Positions 38,978-52,557 of a DNA stretch of 64,000 nt are shown here, in pieces. Under the pieces are notes generated by a model. That model was given only the letters and a program-made list of their open reading frames with translations, was not told where the DNA came from and did no database searches. The position numbers and the translations under genes are program-made. The stretch's first letter is position 1; every line of letters begins with the position of its first letter. The DNA comes from Sipunculus nudus (taxonomy: Eukaryota; Annelida; Sipuncula; Golfingiida; Sipunculidae): the NCBI GenBank assembly GCA_026874595.1, contig CM049309.1, positions 38,951,079-39,015,078 of the forward strand. The letters are read 5' to 3'.

Positions 38978-39445
38978 TAGTGCTGGGAGTGGCTTTCTTG
39001 ATTGTAATTGATCATCAACAGCATGTTGATCAGCAACTGAGATTGATTTTTAGTCGCTTTTGAGAAGTGTTTAGAATCAGTTGTGATTTCATGATCAGTC
39101 ATAACTCATTGATCAAAATTTGTTGACCTCTAGAAGTATATAATGAATTTCTTATCAAATATAGACCTGAACAATCTCTAAATTGATATATCATGCCTTA
39201 TATTGGCTAATATATCTAATAACTTTATAACCTACCTGTGCATATGGTAGTGACATAGGTGTCATAAATCTGTTAATAACACATATTAATTATTATTCAT
39301 AAGATTTTTCACATAAAATTTGTCCCTCATTTAAGCCGATTTGTGAAAAAAGCTGTAATTGGTCTTGGCAATGCAAGATTATTCATCAGATATCTGTATC
39401 AGCCGACCAGTCATTGATTTTAATCAATCATCGGTCCCAACACTA
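38978..39445. mobile_element. hAT-type MITE (468 bp) with near-perfect 8-bp TSD
   Basis: The termini 'tagtgctgggagtgg' and 'ggtcccaacacta' are inverted copies. The flanking octamers are gtttaaac (38970-38977) and gtttatac (39446-39453), matching 7 of 8. TAGTG-type ends with 8-bp target duplications are characteristic of hAT elements. Several 'attgatca'-like inner motifs recur. No transposase. Confidence 0.8.
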
Positions 39446-39869
39446 GTTTATACCCCAGAAAAAAAGCTTGTTGCGGCCGCGCTCAATAGGAGGGGGTCCG
39501 GACACCCCCCACCCCCCACCCATTGGTGTTTGTTCAATGTGTGTCTTATCCAAAAGTTCTGAATGAATTTCTCAGACATTTTTGTGGAAATTTGGGCCAT
39601 ATGGGCGAAAGGAGAAATCAGTATATTTTTTTTATCAGTCAAAGTAAATGCAGATCTGGATCAATCCAAATTCACCCCACTTTGCATGTTCTCACATTTA
39701 TTTCCATTACAACATGTCCAAATTTAATATCTGTCCCAAAATTTACAACAACAAAAAAAACGCAAAATTAATTTACAGGAAAGTAAATGAACAAAACTAT
39801 ATTTCCTAAAGTGAAAGAGGCCTATTCTGATATTTGACTTGTATTTACAAAAGATAATTTTCTTAAACC

Positions 39870-40170
39870 TTTTATATAAATAGGTCAGGAAACTCCTGTC
39901 CCGCACAAGGGCTGTTTGCTTTGTTTATATCCATGTGTCCATTTATAACATGTGACCCGGGGGGGGGGGGGTGGCTGGGGCCAACAGACATAATTCAAAC
40001 ACATTCAACAGGGACATCTGGCCACAAATCAGACGAACCAGATTTTGCAAAGGGCATTTTACAAACAGTTGCTTTTCAACTTCTGTAAATATATGTGACA
40101 AACCACTTTAAGCTACATGGTATTTCTTTTTGTCAACACTGGTGTATGTACCATGTTAACTTACAACTTC
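39870..40170. repeat. Dispersed repeat family, copy 3 (partial)
   Basis: 'tgctttgtttatatccatgtg', 'aaacacattcaacagggacatctgg' and 'ttttgcaaagggcatttta' match the 30950-31090 part of copy 2 in the same orientation. It is interrupted by a G run. Confidence 0.7.
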
Positions 40171-40194
40171 TAGATATAAACAAGCTCATCAATC

Positions 40195-40466
40195 CAGGGC
40201 TTGACATACGGTTACCTCTTGCCTGGGGAAGTGAAAGTTCCAGAAAATAGTGGAAGGGCAACTAGGTGTCACCTCCTACTTGCCTGACTGGGAAAGTGGG
40301 TCCAACCTAAACCTTTACCCAAATAAAGGGTTGGAAAAGGATCTTTGTGTTCTTGAATACAAGGATAATATTTTTAGGGCAAGTAAAAATTCATTTAGGG
40401 CAAGTTAAAGCTAGATGTCACTTGCCTGACTGGGCAAGTACTTTCAAAAGTTGATATTGAGCCCTG
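40195..40466. mobile_element. Short MITE-like element with 'cagggctt ... agccctg' ends
   Basis: The left end 'cagggcttgacata' and right end 'tattgagccctg' are inverted. The inner 'cttgcctggggaagtg' against 'cacttgcctgactgggcaag' gives further related sequence in both orientations. No convincing flanking duplication (catcaatc against catatcac). Confidence 0.55.
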
Positions 40467-41253
40467 CATATCACAGAGGCATTATAAGAACTTTACTTTA
40501 AAAGGAATGACCAAAAGTTCATTAATATGTACAAAGAGCAATCCATTTGAATTCTTCAGAAAAGGGAGGTAAATAGCTGGTTTTAAGGTCATGATCAACA
40601 TTTAATTGTTTGAACTGATGATGTTTTATTATTTTCTGATGGGAAGAGAGAGTTTATGTCCACCTTACATATGAAACCTTTGCTAACATGCTTTCTTATA
40701 TTATATATTTCAATGGTGTCAGACCTTGACCAGGGTTACAAAGGACTCCGGCTCTAAGGGGATGAAATGCTAGTGAATAACACTTATCCTTGGCTTGGAT
40801 AAACAATGTGATAATTGTAAAGAATGGATAACTTGGGTCAGTTCAAATTTTAAAATTCCATTCAGTTGTAGTTCTAGATTTTTTTTAACATCAGTCTCAG
40901 TTGAGTTCAATTTATTGTGTTAGGAAAAGAATCAGTTCCAATTTAATTCCATATGCTTTCATTGAATTCAAATAACTTTGCATTTTTAAGCTAACTGCAA
41001 AGTGAACTACTCCTAAAAAAGAGTAACTTGCACTAGGTTGCAACACTAAGGGAAATATTAGGGCTTGAACATTTATTCGTCAGTTAAACTCAGTTCATCT
41101 TAGCCTTAAACTTTAAAAAGATCCAATTTATATTCAATTTTTTTACCTGATACAGATTTCCCTTCAGTTCCAAAACAATTCCAGTTAAATTTATAATTGA
41201 CCTCAGCCCTTGGAAAAAAAAACGTAAACAAGTGTCATGATGCTCCACTGCAG

Positions 41254-42461
41254 GCATGACCTTTGACATTCTGGGCAAACATTCAGAAATTGGCATGAAC
41301 TATGACATTACGGGCTAACATTAACAAATTGGCATGACCTGTGACATTATGGGCTAACATTCACAGATTGGCATGAACTATGACATTACGGGCTAATATT
41401 CACAAATTGGCATAGCCTATGACATTATGGGCTAACATTCACAAATTGGCATAACCAATGACATAATGGGCTAACTTTCACAAATTGGCATAACTTATGA
41501 CATTATGGGCTAACATTCACAAATATGCATAACCTATGACATAATGGGCTAACTTTCACAAATTGGCATAACCTATGACATTATGGGCTAACATTCACAA
41601 ATTAGCATAACCTATGACATAATGAGCTAACATTCATAAATTGGCATAACCTATGACATTATGGTCTAACGTTCACAAATTTGCTTAATCTGTGACATAA
41701 TGGGCTGACATTCATAAACTGGCATGACCTATGACATTATGGGCTAACATTCACAAATTTGCATAACCTATAACATTATGGGCTAATATTCACAATTTGG
41801 CATAACCTATGACATTATGGGCTAACATTCATGAATTTCACATAGCTTATGAAATTGTGGGCTGACATTCATTAATTGGCATGACCTATGACATTATGGG
41901 CTAACCTTCACAAATCGGCATGACCTATAACATTATGAGCTAACATTAATAAATTGGCAGAACCTATGACATTATGGACTAACATTCATAAATTGGCATA
42001 GCCTATGAAATTGTGGGCTAACATTGATAAATTGGCATGACCTATGACATTATGGGCTAACATTGATAAATTGGCATAACCTTTAACATTATGGGCTAAC
42101 ATTCACAAATTGGCATTGCCTATGACATTCTGGGCTAACATTCATAAATTGGCATGACCTATGAAATTATGGGCTAACATTCATAAATTGACATGACCTA
42201 TAAAATCATGGCCTAACATTCATAAATTGGCATGACCTATGAGATTATGGGCTAACATTGATAAATTGGCATAACCTTTAACATTATGGGCTAACATTCA
42301 CAAATTGGCATACCCTATGACATTCTGGGCTAACATTCATAAATTGGCATGACCTATGACGTTATGAGCTAACATTCACAAATTGGCATGACCTATAACA
42401 TTATGTGCTAACATTCATAAATTGACATGATCTACGACATTGCCGGCTTACATTTACAAAT
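41254..42461. repeat. Minisatellite, 39-bp unit, about 31 copies
   Basis: The consensus is built from 'gacattatgggctaacattc' and 'acaaattggcatgacctat'. Copies vary by point changes (cattcata/cattcaca, ataacc/atgacc). There is no open frame across the array. Confidence 0.95.
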
Positions 42462-45400
42462 AGTAATTTAATGTTTGGAGAATTTTTTTAACAGTTTTGT
42501 TATAACTTTGTAGGATGGCAGAAATATATATATATATAACCAAGTAACGAGCCAACCAACAGGTGACCAAACAATGATGGTAAAATCATAACTCCTGGCA
42601 GAGGTATTAAAATACAAGTTTAGACCCATAACGTCTAATGTTAAGTTAAGGAATTAAAGCAAAGTTTATGTTCTGGCATTATTCACTATAATTCATTTGG
42701 CATGTAAACATCCCAAGCTGAAAGGTATTATTCTGAGATGAGACAATGTAAAATGTTTTGGCTGGCACTTTTCATAGACTGCCTGATAGGAGCACTTATT
42801 TTAGAATACCTGATCTGATAACCTGAGCTGAGCCAGTGTCAGCTGCCACCTGTACTTCAGTAACATCAGTCTGTAGATAAGACTTCTCAAAATAGCACTG
42901 TTCTAGGCCTGTCTTCCTGGCTGTGATCAGGATTTTATAAGGCCAACAGCTGAGAGATGCTGGTTTGTAGATGATTAGGTTACCAGGGAAAGGCTTGTCT
43001 CTTGTGTAAATTACATCAGAGATGTAATAACCATTAAGAGGGGAAAGTTATTTGAGGCGGCCTCCAGGGTCATAATCCAGCATGTTCCTCCATCAGAGCC
43101 AGCTACCGGACCCCCTTAATGATGATTTGTACAAGTAATGGAGACATGATTCTTTAAACTGGTACTCTGTAGGTGTGGGGCGCTTCCCTTTTTGTCTTGC
43201 ATGAGTGGATGTAAAGACGTATATTTTTATCAACTGACGCATGCTCTGTTTAATCATTAGTACATGTCCTTGAACTTCCTCTTCCCAAGACCCCCAACAT
43301 CTTTCCTGTAACCAGAAGGCCTATAAACTTTATACTTTTTTTTCCCACTGTGAAATTTTGAAAAAAGGGAAAAAAAAGGAGGCAGCAGAAGCGGATCCAG
43401 GGGGGGATAGGGGGGGATAGACTCCCCTTTTCCTGGACATGTTTACTTGATTTCTCCTCAGTCTTCTTAGGCTGGATCACTCCCTTTCCCGTATCCTGGA
43501 TCTGTTCCTGTTATGTGCGCACAGTTAATTTAGATCTGGCTGCTTAAAAGGAGAATGATTGAAAAGAACAAGTCCACATTTCAGAAATTCCTCAACAGAA
43601 ATTGTTAAAATAGAAAGCATCGGATGTGGCCCTGTAAAAAGCAATGTAAATCTGTACAAGTTGAGAGGGTAACAGAACTGCCTCTCTGGGGCAGATTCAG
43701 GATTTAGGAAAAGGAGGGGTCCAGCCCAGGAGAACTAATGACAAAACTTAAAAAAGGGTCTTCAGGTCAAGAAAAGGGAGAGGGGGGGGGGGGGGGTTAT
43801 GGCTGCAAAAATTGATCTGAAACCCATAAAAATGGTTGCAACGGCTGAAAAAAAGAGGGGATGGGGTCTAGTTCCCCTGGACACCCCCTCCCCCCCCCCC
43901 CCCCCCTTTGCATTCGCTGCATCTGTGCAGGGGGCGGTGCTGGTTGCTTGTCTTATCTTCAGGTCTCATGCTTCTGGAGAGTGGTTAGCAGGTGTTGAGT
44001 GTTGAAAGATTTCTTCTTGAATAAAAAGTCGTAATATTGATGAGCTTCTCAGTTGTGAGGCAACAGTGACAGAGCCCTGTAAAACACTGATCTATAGCTA
44101 ACATTTTTTTCTTTGCCGGGAGCGTCAGTGAGTTAAATCTATTGCAGAAACCTGAGCAGAAAACAAATGAAGGATCAGCCTGTGTTTCCTGTTACTTGTA
44201 CCATGTTTAAATGTCACAGTGGCAGGAAGCATGGTTTTTGCTTTACGTTTGTCAGAAAACTCATCCTCGCTCACTTTTTATATAGCTGTCATATGACTTT
44301 CAGTGATCAAAGTTTCTATGCCTGGGCACCCAAACTCTGGATCCAACTTCCCATATAAATGTTAGAATGCAGACTTCACTGACCTCTTTAAAAAATCCTT
44401 GAAAAGTTTCTACTTCCGTCAGGCTTTTAGTGATTTTACCATTAACGAAGAAATGTTTATTAGTTAATCATTTTAGATATCTTGACTTTTAATGTTTTAA
44501 CATGTATTTGATAATTTACATTAGATGCATATATATATGATTTCCATGTACATTTTATGTTCTTTTATGTGCAGTGTTTTAGAATAAATTTATTTCACTG
44601 AAGATGCTAAAACTAATAAATATAAATGTAAAATATATACCAACTATCCATCCATCCACGTCCGTCCCTTAACATTTAGTTGTGCCACTTACCGGGCTTT
44701 GAAAGATTTTCACAAAACTCACCATAACTACTTACCAACAGATTATCTGTTCAATCAATAAAATATCTCACCTAAGTTCGATTTCCACAAAATCCATGTG
44801 GAGGCAACTAGTACTAGTAGCCTACATACCTCCACCAGAATCCTGATTCAACATTCCTGTGTTTTTCTTCTTAGTATCATGCTTGACCAACAAGGGGTCA
44901 CAGGTGCCCTGGAACAAAGTGGCCATTAATACTGATGAATACCTCTGTCCCTAGCTGGGTAAAAAAATCACAATATGTCACAATAGCAAAAAAATAATTT
45001 AAAAAGACATTTAGATTTAATTGGCTGTTTTGTTGGCTTCTTCAAGGGGAAAATCTGTGGTTACAATGTGTAGTACGCTCCTCACACAGCGGTTATATAC
45101 TGCAGTCATCTCAGATCTCCTCTGGTGTAACCGCTGCTTTTTGTGGCAAGGTTCTCTGGGCAGGAACACCAGGTTGCTCACAGAGCAAAGAATTGTAGTC
45201 AGACCAAGGAGATCATTGTATCCATTGTACATCTAGCTCCAAATTTTAAACACAGGACACTGGTTCTTGTTGGTCAGATAACATCGTTTCTGGCACAGGG
45301 CCAAGATTAAGACCAACAAGTGGGGGTATCCTGATGTAATCAGATGGGTGTCGCATGTTTAAAAATTAGAGCTGGATGCACAATGCAATACTATGCTCCC

Positions 45401-46789
45401 TATGATCTGATTGCATTTCTTTGCCCTGTGCGTACCCTTGTGTCTGAACCCAGAAAATCTTGTCATACAAAGCAGCAGTTACACAAGAGAAGATCTAGGA
45501 AAACTGCAGTGTAAAACCACTGTGTGAGGAGCACAGCTGGGCAGCTTCATTATAAATAATATATACTTGCATCTATAAATTCATCATCTTATCAACAACT
45601 TATACTAAATTTTGGTAATAAAATTTGTATTTACATTTCCCCCAGTAGCCAGCACAGGCCATAAATCAGAAATAATTTTTTCACCAGATAGCTACGGCCC
45701 TGTTTGTTTGTGTAAAAGACATTTACAAGTGTAAAATTAATGGTTTGATTTCATTGACTTTTTTTTTGGAAAAAGGGAGAATAAGAGAGAGGTCTTTTGG
45801 TTTTATAATGGTTGGTGATTAGGAGATGGATGTGACTTGTGCTCCCTGTTTTAGTTCTTTGATGTGTGCAAGGCATGATGCTGTATGGAAAACCAGCATC
45901 TAACAGATAAAGATCGGTCAGTTAGCTGAATTACAAAGAGACAACATTATTGGTCTGTCCTTGAGATTTATTCCTTTCATGTTGGGAATAGTTATTTGAC
46001 TTGCAGTATTTCCATGACACTGCACCTCATGCAACATTTGCATCATTACTCCCTCATTACTGTCAAGACTGTGCTTCTGCCATTGACAGATTAAGCCACC
46101 AATGACTAAGGAAGGAAAGTCTTAAGAAAAGCACCGTTCAGAAAAAATCAAACTTATTGATTTGCATGGTCAGACGAATATTAATGTTAACATAGAGAAT
46201 ATTGAGCCATAAATTTTATCCATGTTTGACCAAATGTTAAGTAGTTCTGATAAAAGGGAAAAAATAGCCATTTGTAGATAGTGATTTGGTTGTGCGGTGA
46301 TATACAAGGGGATTGTGGGTAAAGCTGAATATAACCAGGGCTGTCACAGCCAGCTCAGCCCTAAGAAGCTCAAGATAGGAGCAGTTTTACCTGGTTTACC
46401 TGATCAATACAGGTGTAGCGGGAGACTGAGTCATCCCATCAATATTCGTGTACTGTTCCTGGTAACCTGGAATATTAGTTGACAACTGCACACTTGTAGT
46501 GTGTCATTGTTTGACATTTTTTATGAATGCTCCATTTTTTATTGATGAGAATTAACATTCAGGAATAGGGACAGGAGTTTTAGCCTGTTTTAGTCCCACC
46601 TGTTCTGACTGATATCATATGCTCAAAAGCATTTTCTGAAGACTACCGCCAATAAAGACTAAATAAAAGTTAAATAAGGAAATGATGTTTACATTAATAT
46701 CCTTAACAGTACAATTGAAAGAACATATGATGTAATAGACCCTAAATCTTGGATCAGGCTCTTTTACATGGACAAGTTAAGACATTGTT

Positions 46790-48545
46790 TCTGTATACTA
46801 GATCCGCTCTGTACATGGGTTTGTAAGAATCAGGCATCATTGCTTCTGTATATTATACCAGGTCTATACATGGGTGTGTAAGAATCAGGGATCATTGCTT
46901 CTGTATATTAGACCAGGTCTGTACATGGGTGTGTAAGAATCAGGGACCATTGCTTCTGTATATTAGACCAGGTCTGTACATGGGTGTGTAAGAATCAGGG
47001 ACCATTGCTTCTGTATAATTAGATCAGGTCTGTACATGGGTGTGTAAGAATCAGGGACCATTGCTTCTGTATAATTAGATCAGGTCTGTACATGGGTGTG
47101 TAAGAATCAGGGATCATTGCTCCTGTATATTAGATCAGGTCTGTACATGGGTGTGTAAGAATCAGGCATCATTGCTTCTGTATATTAGACCAGGTCTATA
47201 CATGGGTGTGTAAGAATCAGGGACCATTGCTTCTGTATATTAGATCAGGTCTGTACATGGGTGTGTAAGAATAAGGGATCATTGTTTCTGTATATTAGAT
47301 CAGGTCTGTACGTAGATGTGTAAGAATCAGGGACCATTGCTTCTGTATATTAGATCAGGTCTGTACGTAGATGTGTAAGAATCAGGGACCATTGCTTCTG
47401 TATATTAGACCAGGTCTGTACATGGGTGTGTAAGAATCAGGGACCATTGCTTCTTTATATTAGATCAGGTCTGTACATGAGTGTGTAAGAATCAGGGATC
47501 ATTGCTTCTGTATATTAGATCAGGTCTGTACATAGATGTGTAAGAAACAGGGACCATTGCTCCTGTATATTAGACCAGGTGTGTACATAGATGTGTAAGA
47601 AACAGGGACCATTGCTCATGTATATTAGACCAGGTCTGTACATAGATGTGTAAGAATCAAGGACCATTGCTTCTGTATATTAGATCAGGTCTGTACATGG
47701 GTGTGTAAGAATCAGGCATCATTGCTTCTGTATATTAGACCAGGTCTGTACATGGGTGTTTAAGAATCAGGGACCATTGCTCCTGTATATTAGACCAGTT
47801 CTGTACATAGATGTGTAAGAATCAGGGACCATTGCTTCTGTATATTAGACCAGGTCTGTACATGGGTGTGTAAGAATCAGGGACCATTGCTTCTATATAT
47901 AAGATCAGGTCTGTACATGGGTGTGTAAGAATCAGGGACCATAACTTCTGTTCATTAGACCAGGTCTGTACATGGGTGTGTAAGAATCAGGGATCATTGC
48001 TTCTGTATATTAGATCAGGTCTGTACATGAGTGCGAAAGAATCAGGAACCATTGCTTCTGTATATTAGATCATGTCTGTACATGAGTACGAAAGAATCAG
48101 GGATCATTGCTTCTGTATTAGATCAGGTTTGTATTTGGGTGTGTTAGAATCAGGGATCATTGCTTCTGTATATTAAGAACAGGTCTGTACATGGGAGTGT
48201 AAGAATCAGGCATCATTGCTTCTGTATATTAGATCAGGTCTGTACATGAGTGCGAAAGAATCAGGGATCATTGCTTCTGTATATTAGATCAGGTCTGTAC
48301 ATGAGTGCAAAAGAATCAGGAACCATTGCTTCTGTATATTAGATCACGTCTGTACACGAGTACGAAAGAATCAGGGATCATTGCTTCTGTATTAGATCAG
48401 GTTTGTATTTGGGTGTGTTAGAATCAGGGATCATTGCTTCTGTATATTAAGAACAGGTCTGTACATGGGAGTGTAAGAATCAGGGAACACTACTTCTGTA
48501 TAACTAGATCAGGTCTGTATTTGGGTGTGTACTAATCAGGGTCTT
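46790..48545. repeat. Minisatellite, ~55-bp unit, about 32 copies, with higher-order structure
   Basis: The unit is built from 'ctgtacatgggtgtgtaag', 'aatcagggaccattgcttc' and 'tgtatattagaccaggt'. Variant units (catagatgtg, gagtgcgaaag, gtatttgggtgtgt) occur in runs. A five-unit block starting near 48027 recurs about 274 bp later near 48301. Confidence 0.95.
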
Positions 48546-50563
48546 TTGCTTATCCAAGTTGGATCAGGATTTTTATATTTATTAGCATGTTGAGATCAAG
48601 GAGTATTGTATTTTGATAATGAATGATGCTATTACAATCAAATTTAAAATCAGAAACAATTTTTTGTGTATATTGAATCTTATCATTACATGATGGACAT
48701 ATTTTATATATGTATAGGGTAAGAACATGGGCATGTTGGAGATCAGGTAATGTACTATGATGCATTAGGTGGAAGCTGGGACACATATGTATTAGAGCAG
48801 GGGATACATTGTTTGTAATTTAAGTCACGTATGTTACGTAGACTTGTTTTGGATCAGGTAATGCTTGGTACTTCATGTCTCTGTGAGAGGGTATAAAATA
48901 AACTACACTGCTAACACAGCTACTGGGTCATGGCCACAAGAGATAAATAAGACTGGATTTAAACCACTCCTCTGCTTACAAATGTAATCAAAGGCCCACT
49001 GTTATTTAGGTAAGCTTTAAACTATTATGTATTGAACGAGTGAACTAGCCAAATTGTACTTGAAGAATCAGACTTGCTGATTATGATAACTAAGATCGCT
49101 CTCAAATCATTTGTTGTAAGAGTTTTAGACAAATGCTACACTGTTTACTTGCTGGTGGCTGGGGTGTTCAGGCTTTCACTGAGTGGGCATGTGTGGTGCT
49201 GCTTTGCTGGCTAATTCAACTTATCCTCTTGTCTTCTGTGCAGGAATCTGGAGCTTTGGTTGACCATCATGCATGCATCAGAATACTTTTGGGCTTGGCA
49301 TGGAGAGGTATCTGCAAAATTATAGCTTAGGCTATCTCACCTCATTCATTTCTAAATTTTCCCTATAAAATGGATTAAAATAATTTAAAAAAGCCCATGA
49401 CTATCCACTTTGATGTTAGGGAGCTTCCGTGATGTCAGCAGCTTCTGCCATGTCAGCAGTACAGCTTGGGTACTGTCTTCCCCTTTATTAACTTTAGTAC
49501 AGTAGGATCAAACCCTAATATAGATCCGGATCATTTAATGCAATCAATTTTGTAAGATGTGTTACAGAAAAAGTCTTGTTTAACCATGCCCCACTGCTTG
49601 AATTTAAGATTTAACTGATGTTAGTTACAATGTGTTGTAATACAGATCCCCGGTCCCTTTCGGTAAACTACCCATGACTTAGCTTAAGCAAACACTACTG
49701 GCAGTTTTAGGGCACTCTTGGGATATAGTGATTAGAAACTGAAAGTAAGGGGATTACATTGATATAACATATACACACTGAAGGACAGGTAAAAAAAATC
49801 AGTAGATCTTTTTTTTTAATCATCATGAGAATGTTTGACCTTGGCTGCTGTATTTTGTCCAAGATTGTCTCAGTTTTTGGGACTGATTATAGCATTCTCT
49901 CTGAGATTGATAATTTAGACTTTACTAATTTATCAATTAATGTATAGAGTGGAGGAGTGTAGTCTCCCAGGTCTTCAGTTTAGACCCTTGAGACTATGGA
50001 TAGACAACTTCACAGATCAAACATTTAGACTCCATATCATTGGCTGCTAGCTTAAACACTCTTGTGTTTAGAGGTTCTGTCTCAAGGATTACTAATTCAG
50101 ACTCTCCTGTCTGAGAGTGGAGCTGCTGTATTGGAGTGAAACTGGATTGAACCAATTTATGAAGGGAATGAGTGTATCACCAACTAATAGTATTAGATAA
50201 GTTAATTATCTGGGGTCAGTGAAGGTTCTGAGCCTGTCATTTAGTATTGTAAATGATTTATACCAGTTACATTATGTATCTGGTTGGTGAATGATGTGTC
50301 ACCCAGCAGTTATGTCTAATGCTGGCAGCCCTGGTTTCAGTTTCAGGTTCATTATGGTAAAGGATTGATGATGTTCCATGTAAACCCTCATCAATTATTG
50401 ATGAGTCTCCCATAAACTCTCCACCGGCCTCCAGGTGTCACAGTCAGGTGACTTTGATGTCATTTATTTTCAGTAAGCGTGTGCCATATCTTTACCGAGT
50501 TGAATTCACAGGATGGCATGAGTGATCGTAACATTGAATCTTTCCTGTTGATTTTAGTAATAT

Positions 50564-50742
50564 AATAAAACCTCGCCTAACGACCAGCTCCATTTAGGGA
50601 CCACCTCAAAATAGCAACCACCTTTTCACAGTCTCAGTTCTCGTTTGCTTTTTATATCAGTCTCTTTTAGATGACCATTTCTTAAATGCACCCACTTTAT
50701 CGAGGTCCCCTTGGTGATGATAATTTTGAGGTTTTACGGTAT
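50564..50742. mobile_element. Short MITE-like element with 'taaaacctc ... gaggttttac' ends
   Basis: The left end 'taaaacctcgcctaacgacc' and right end 'ttgaggttttacggta' are inverted over ~9-10 bp. The length is ~180 bp and no protein is encoded. Confidence 0.5.
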
Positions 50743-51189
50743 AAATATACAGGATGAGAACAGTTGTAACAGTAAATATGGTGTGCTGACACTGATAATG
50801 AAGCTCTGAGATGAATAATGCTGTTCACAGACCTGTGTCAGAATAACCTCCCTCATGGAGGTTCCATTACCACCCATGTCTGTCTGTGTGTTTGTTTGTC
50901 TGTTTGCTTGATTAAGGAAATCTGCCTTACCAGTGTTCATGAAATAACTAATAATAAATAATATTAATGGAAAGTTACATGTTTCATGGAAGTCAAAATT
51001 ATTGATAAATTTTGTGTATATCAGGATAGAGAGTAGTTCCTGGAGGAATGTTTTGCCTTGGGGGGGGGGAGTATATGGTCTGTGAGTCATTCTAGTTGTA
51101 ACTAACTCTTATATATATGTCTAGTAAATTTTTTCTATATACAATATATGATAACTTACATGGATTGTACAACCAGTTATTGTAACTAA

Positions 51190-51372
51190 TCTAGGCACTC
51201 CTCCTGGCTCAGATGGTTGTGTTTGATAGATTAGATGGTAGAGGAAATGAGAGGACTCTGAGAAAACCACCAACCTTGGGCGGGGTAATTTCAACCCACT
51301 CTCATAGCAAAGCTGGGGTCGCCAGTGGAGAGAGCCAAGCAGTTTACCACTCAACTATCCAGGCTCAACTAG
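51190..51372 (-). mobile_element. tRNA-related SINE-like repeat
   Basis: On the minus strand it reads 'gcctggatagttgagtggta', an A-box-like start. Then come 'gctctctccactggcgaccc' and, after an insertion, a weak B-box-like 'gggttgaaattacc'. The same order appears at 57335-57430. Confidence 0.55.
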
Positions 51373-51942
51373 ATCAGATGATAGTTAAAGGATGACCCAT
51401 TCACCTACAGTAATATAGAGAATACCCTGTTTAATTAGCTAATGCTAGGTTTGGGAAATTAGTGGCAGACAAGGGTAGCTTGTAATGAAAGCTGCCTGTA
51501 CATAGCAGGCGTGATGGATGACAGTCAATATAAATATTCTTTTGAATCTTAATACAAAATACTAACAATACACTTTGGATACAGTAAAAGCACAGTTGTA
51601 GGGTAACATGAATTCTTAATCTCAAAATTAGCATGTAACTGGACTAGATGGTATATTACAGCGAAGTAACGCGAAAATCATGGATAGCAAGTACAGCAGT
51701 GCCTCAATAACCTAATCGTTGAGAATCCATTAAACTTGCAGTCAGACAGTGTATTTTAGAAACCATCTGGTCCCCTTAAAAAAAGGGCTTGATTCTATAA
51801 CAGCCATAAACATGTTCATGTTTGACACAAAATGATGTTACAGTATTCTTATTGACTCAGCAGCATCTCATGAATCTGTACCAACAGGACCAGTATTTAA
51901 TTAAATTAATACAATAAAATTTTAACTTTTCAGTCTTTACAT

Positions 51943-52134
51943 ACTGTGGTTCCCTTTATTTTTGCGAGGGTTTCAAATTTGCAGTATTCGCAACTGGGAA
52001 ATTAATGTGAAAGTAAAACGGCTGTGAATAAAATGTAAGTTTTGTTTGGTGAGATCTCAAAATTGGAACCCTTGTGAAAACAAAAATTTAAAAATCGCCA
52101 AATTTTAACCCAATGATTATGAAGCCAACCACAA
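51943..52134. mobile_element. Short copy of the 'ctgtggttg' MITE family
   Basis: The left end 'tactgtggttccctttattt' and 'gcgagggttt' match the terminus of the element at 56665. The right end 'aagccaaccaca' is inverted. About 190 bp, more degraded. Confidence 0.5.
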
Positions 52135-52557
52135 GATTCGAAGCTGAAGAGGGTGATCTGATGGCAGAAAATTGATCTGCAATATAAATTGTTTAATATT
52201 TATACCCTTTTCCTACATATTCACAGTGGTGACAATATCACTGTAAAATTGTATGATTTAGGCCAAAAAAAGGGTATGGTTCTCAGACACTTTTTTCATA
52301 AATCAATGTGAGGGGCAGTATTTTATTTTCTAACTTTTTTGTATGTTTCAATAAAAATGTCTTATGATCAAGGAAAAGCATGAAAATAACTGGTTGTTTT
52401 GCTAAACAGGTAAAAAGGCACAACATTAATTGTACTTTTTATCTTCTTGAAAGATAAAAATTAAAAATTAAAATTTTTGATGCTGGGGTTAAAATTGATG
52501 CGGGCGGTGCCTGAGAACCATATCTTTTTTTTTTTTTTTTTGACTTATGTGAGAATT

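Noticed and set aside
43250-44005. Open frames around the long G and C runs near 43785 and 43885
   Set aside because: They depend on homopolymers and give low-complexity peptides.
41254-48545. CRISPR-like arrays from regularly spaced repeats
   Set aside because: Units are contiguous without unique spacers, in a eukaryotic genome; they are minisatellites.
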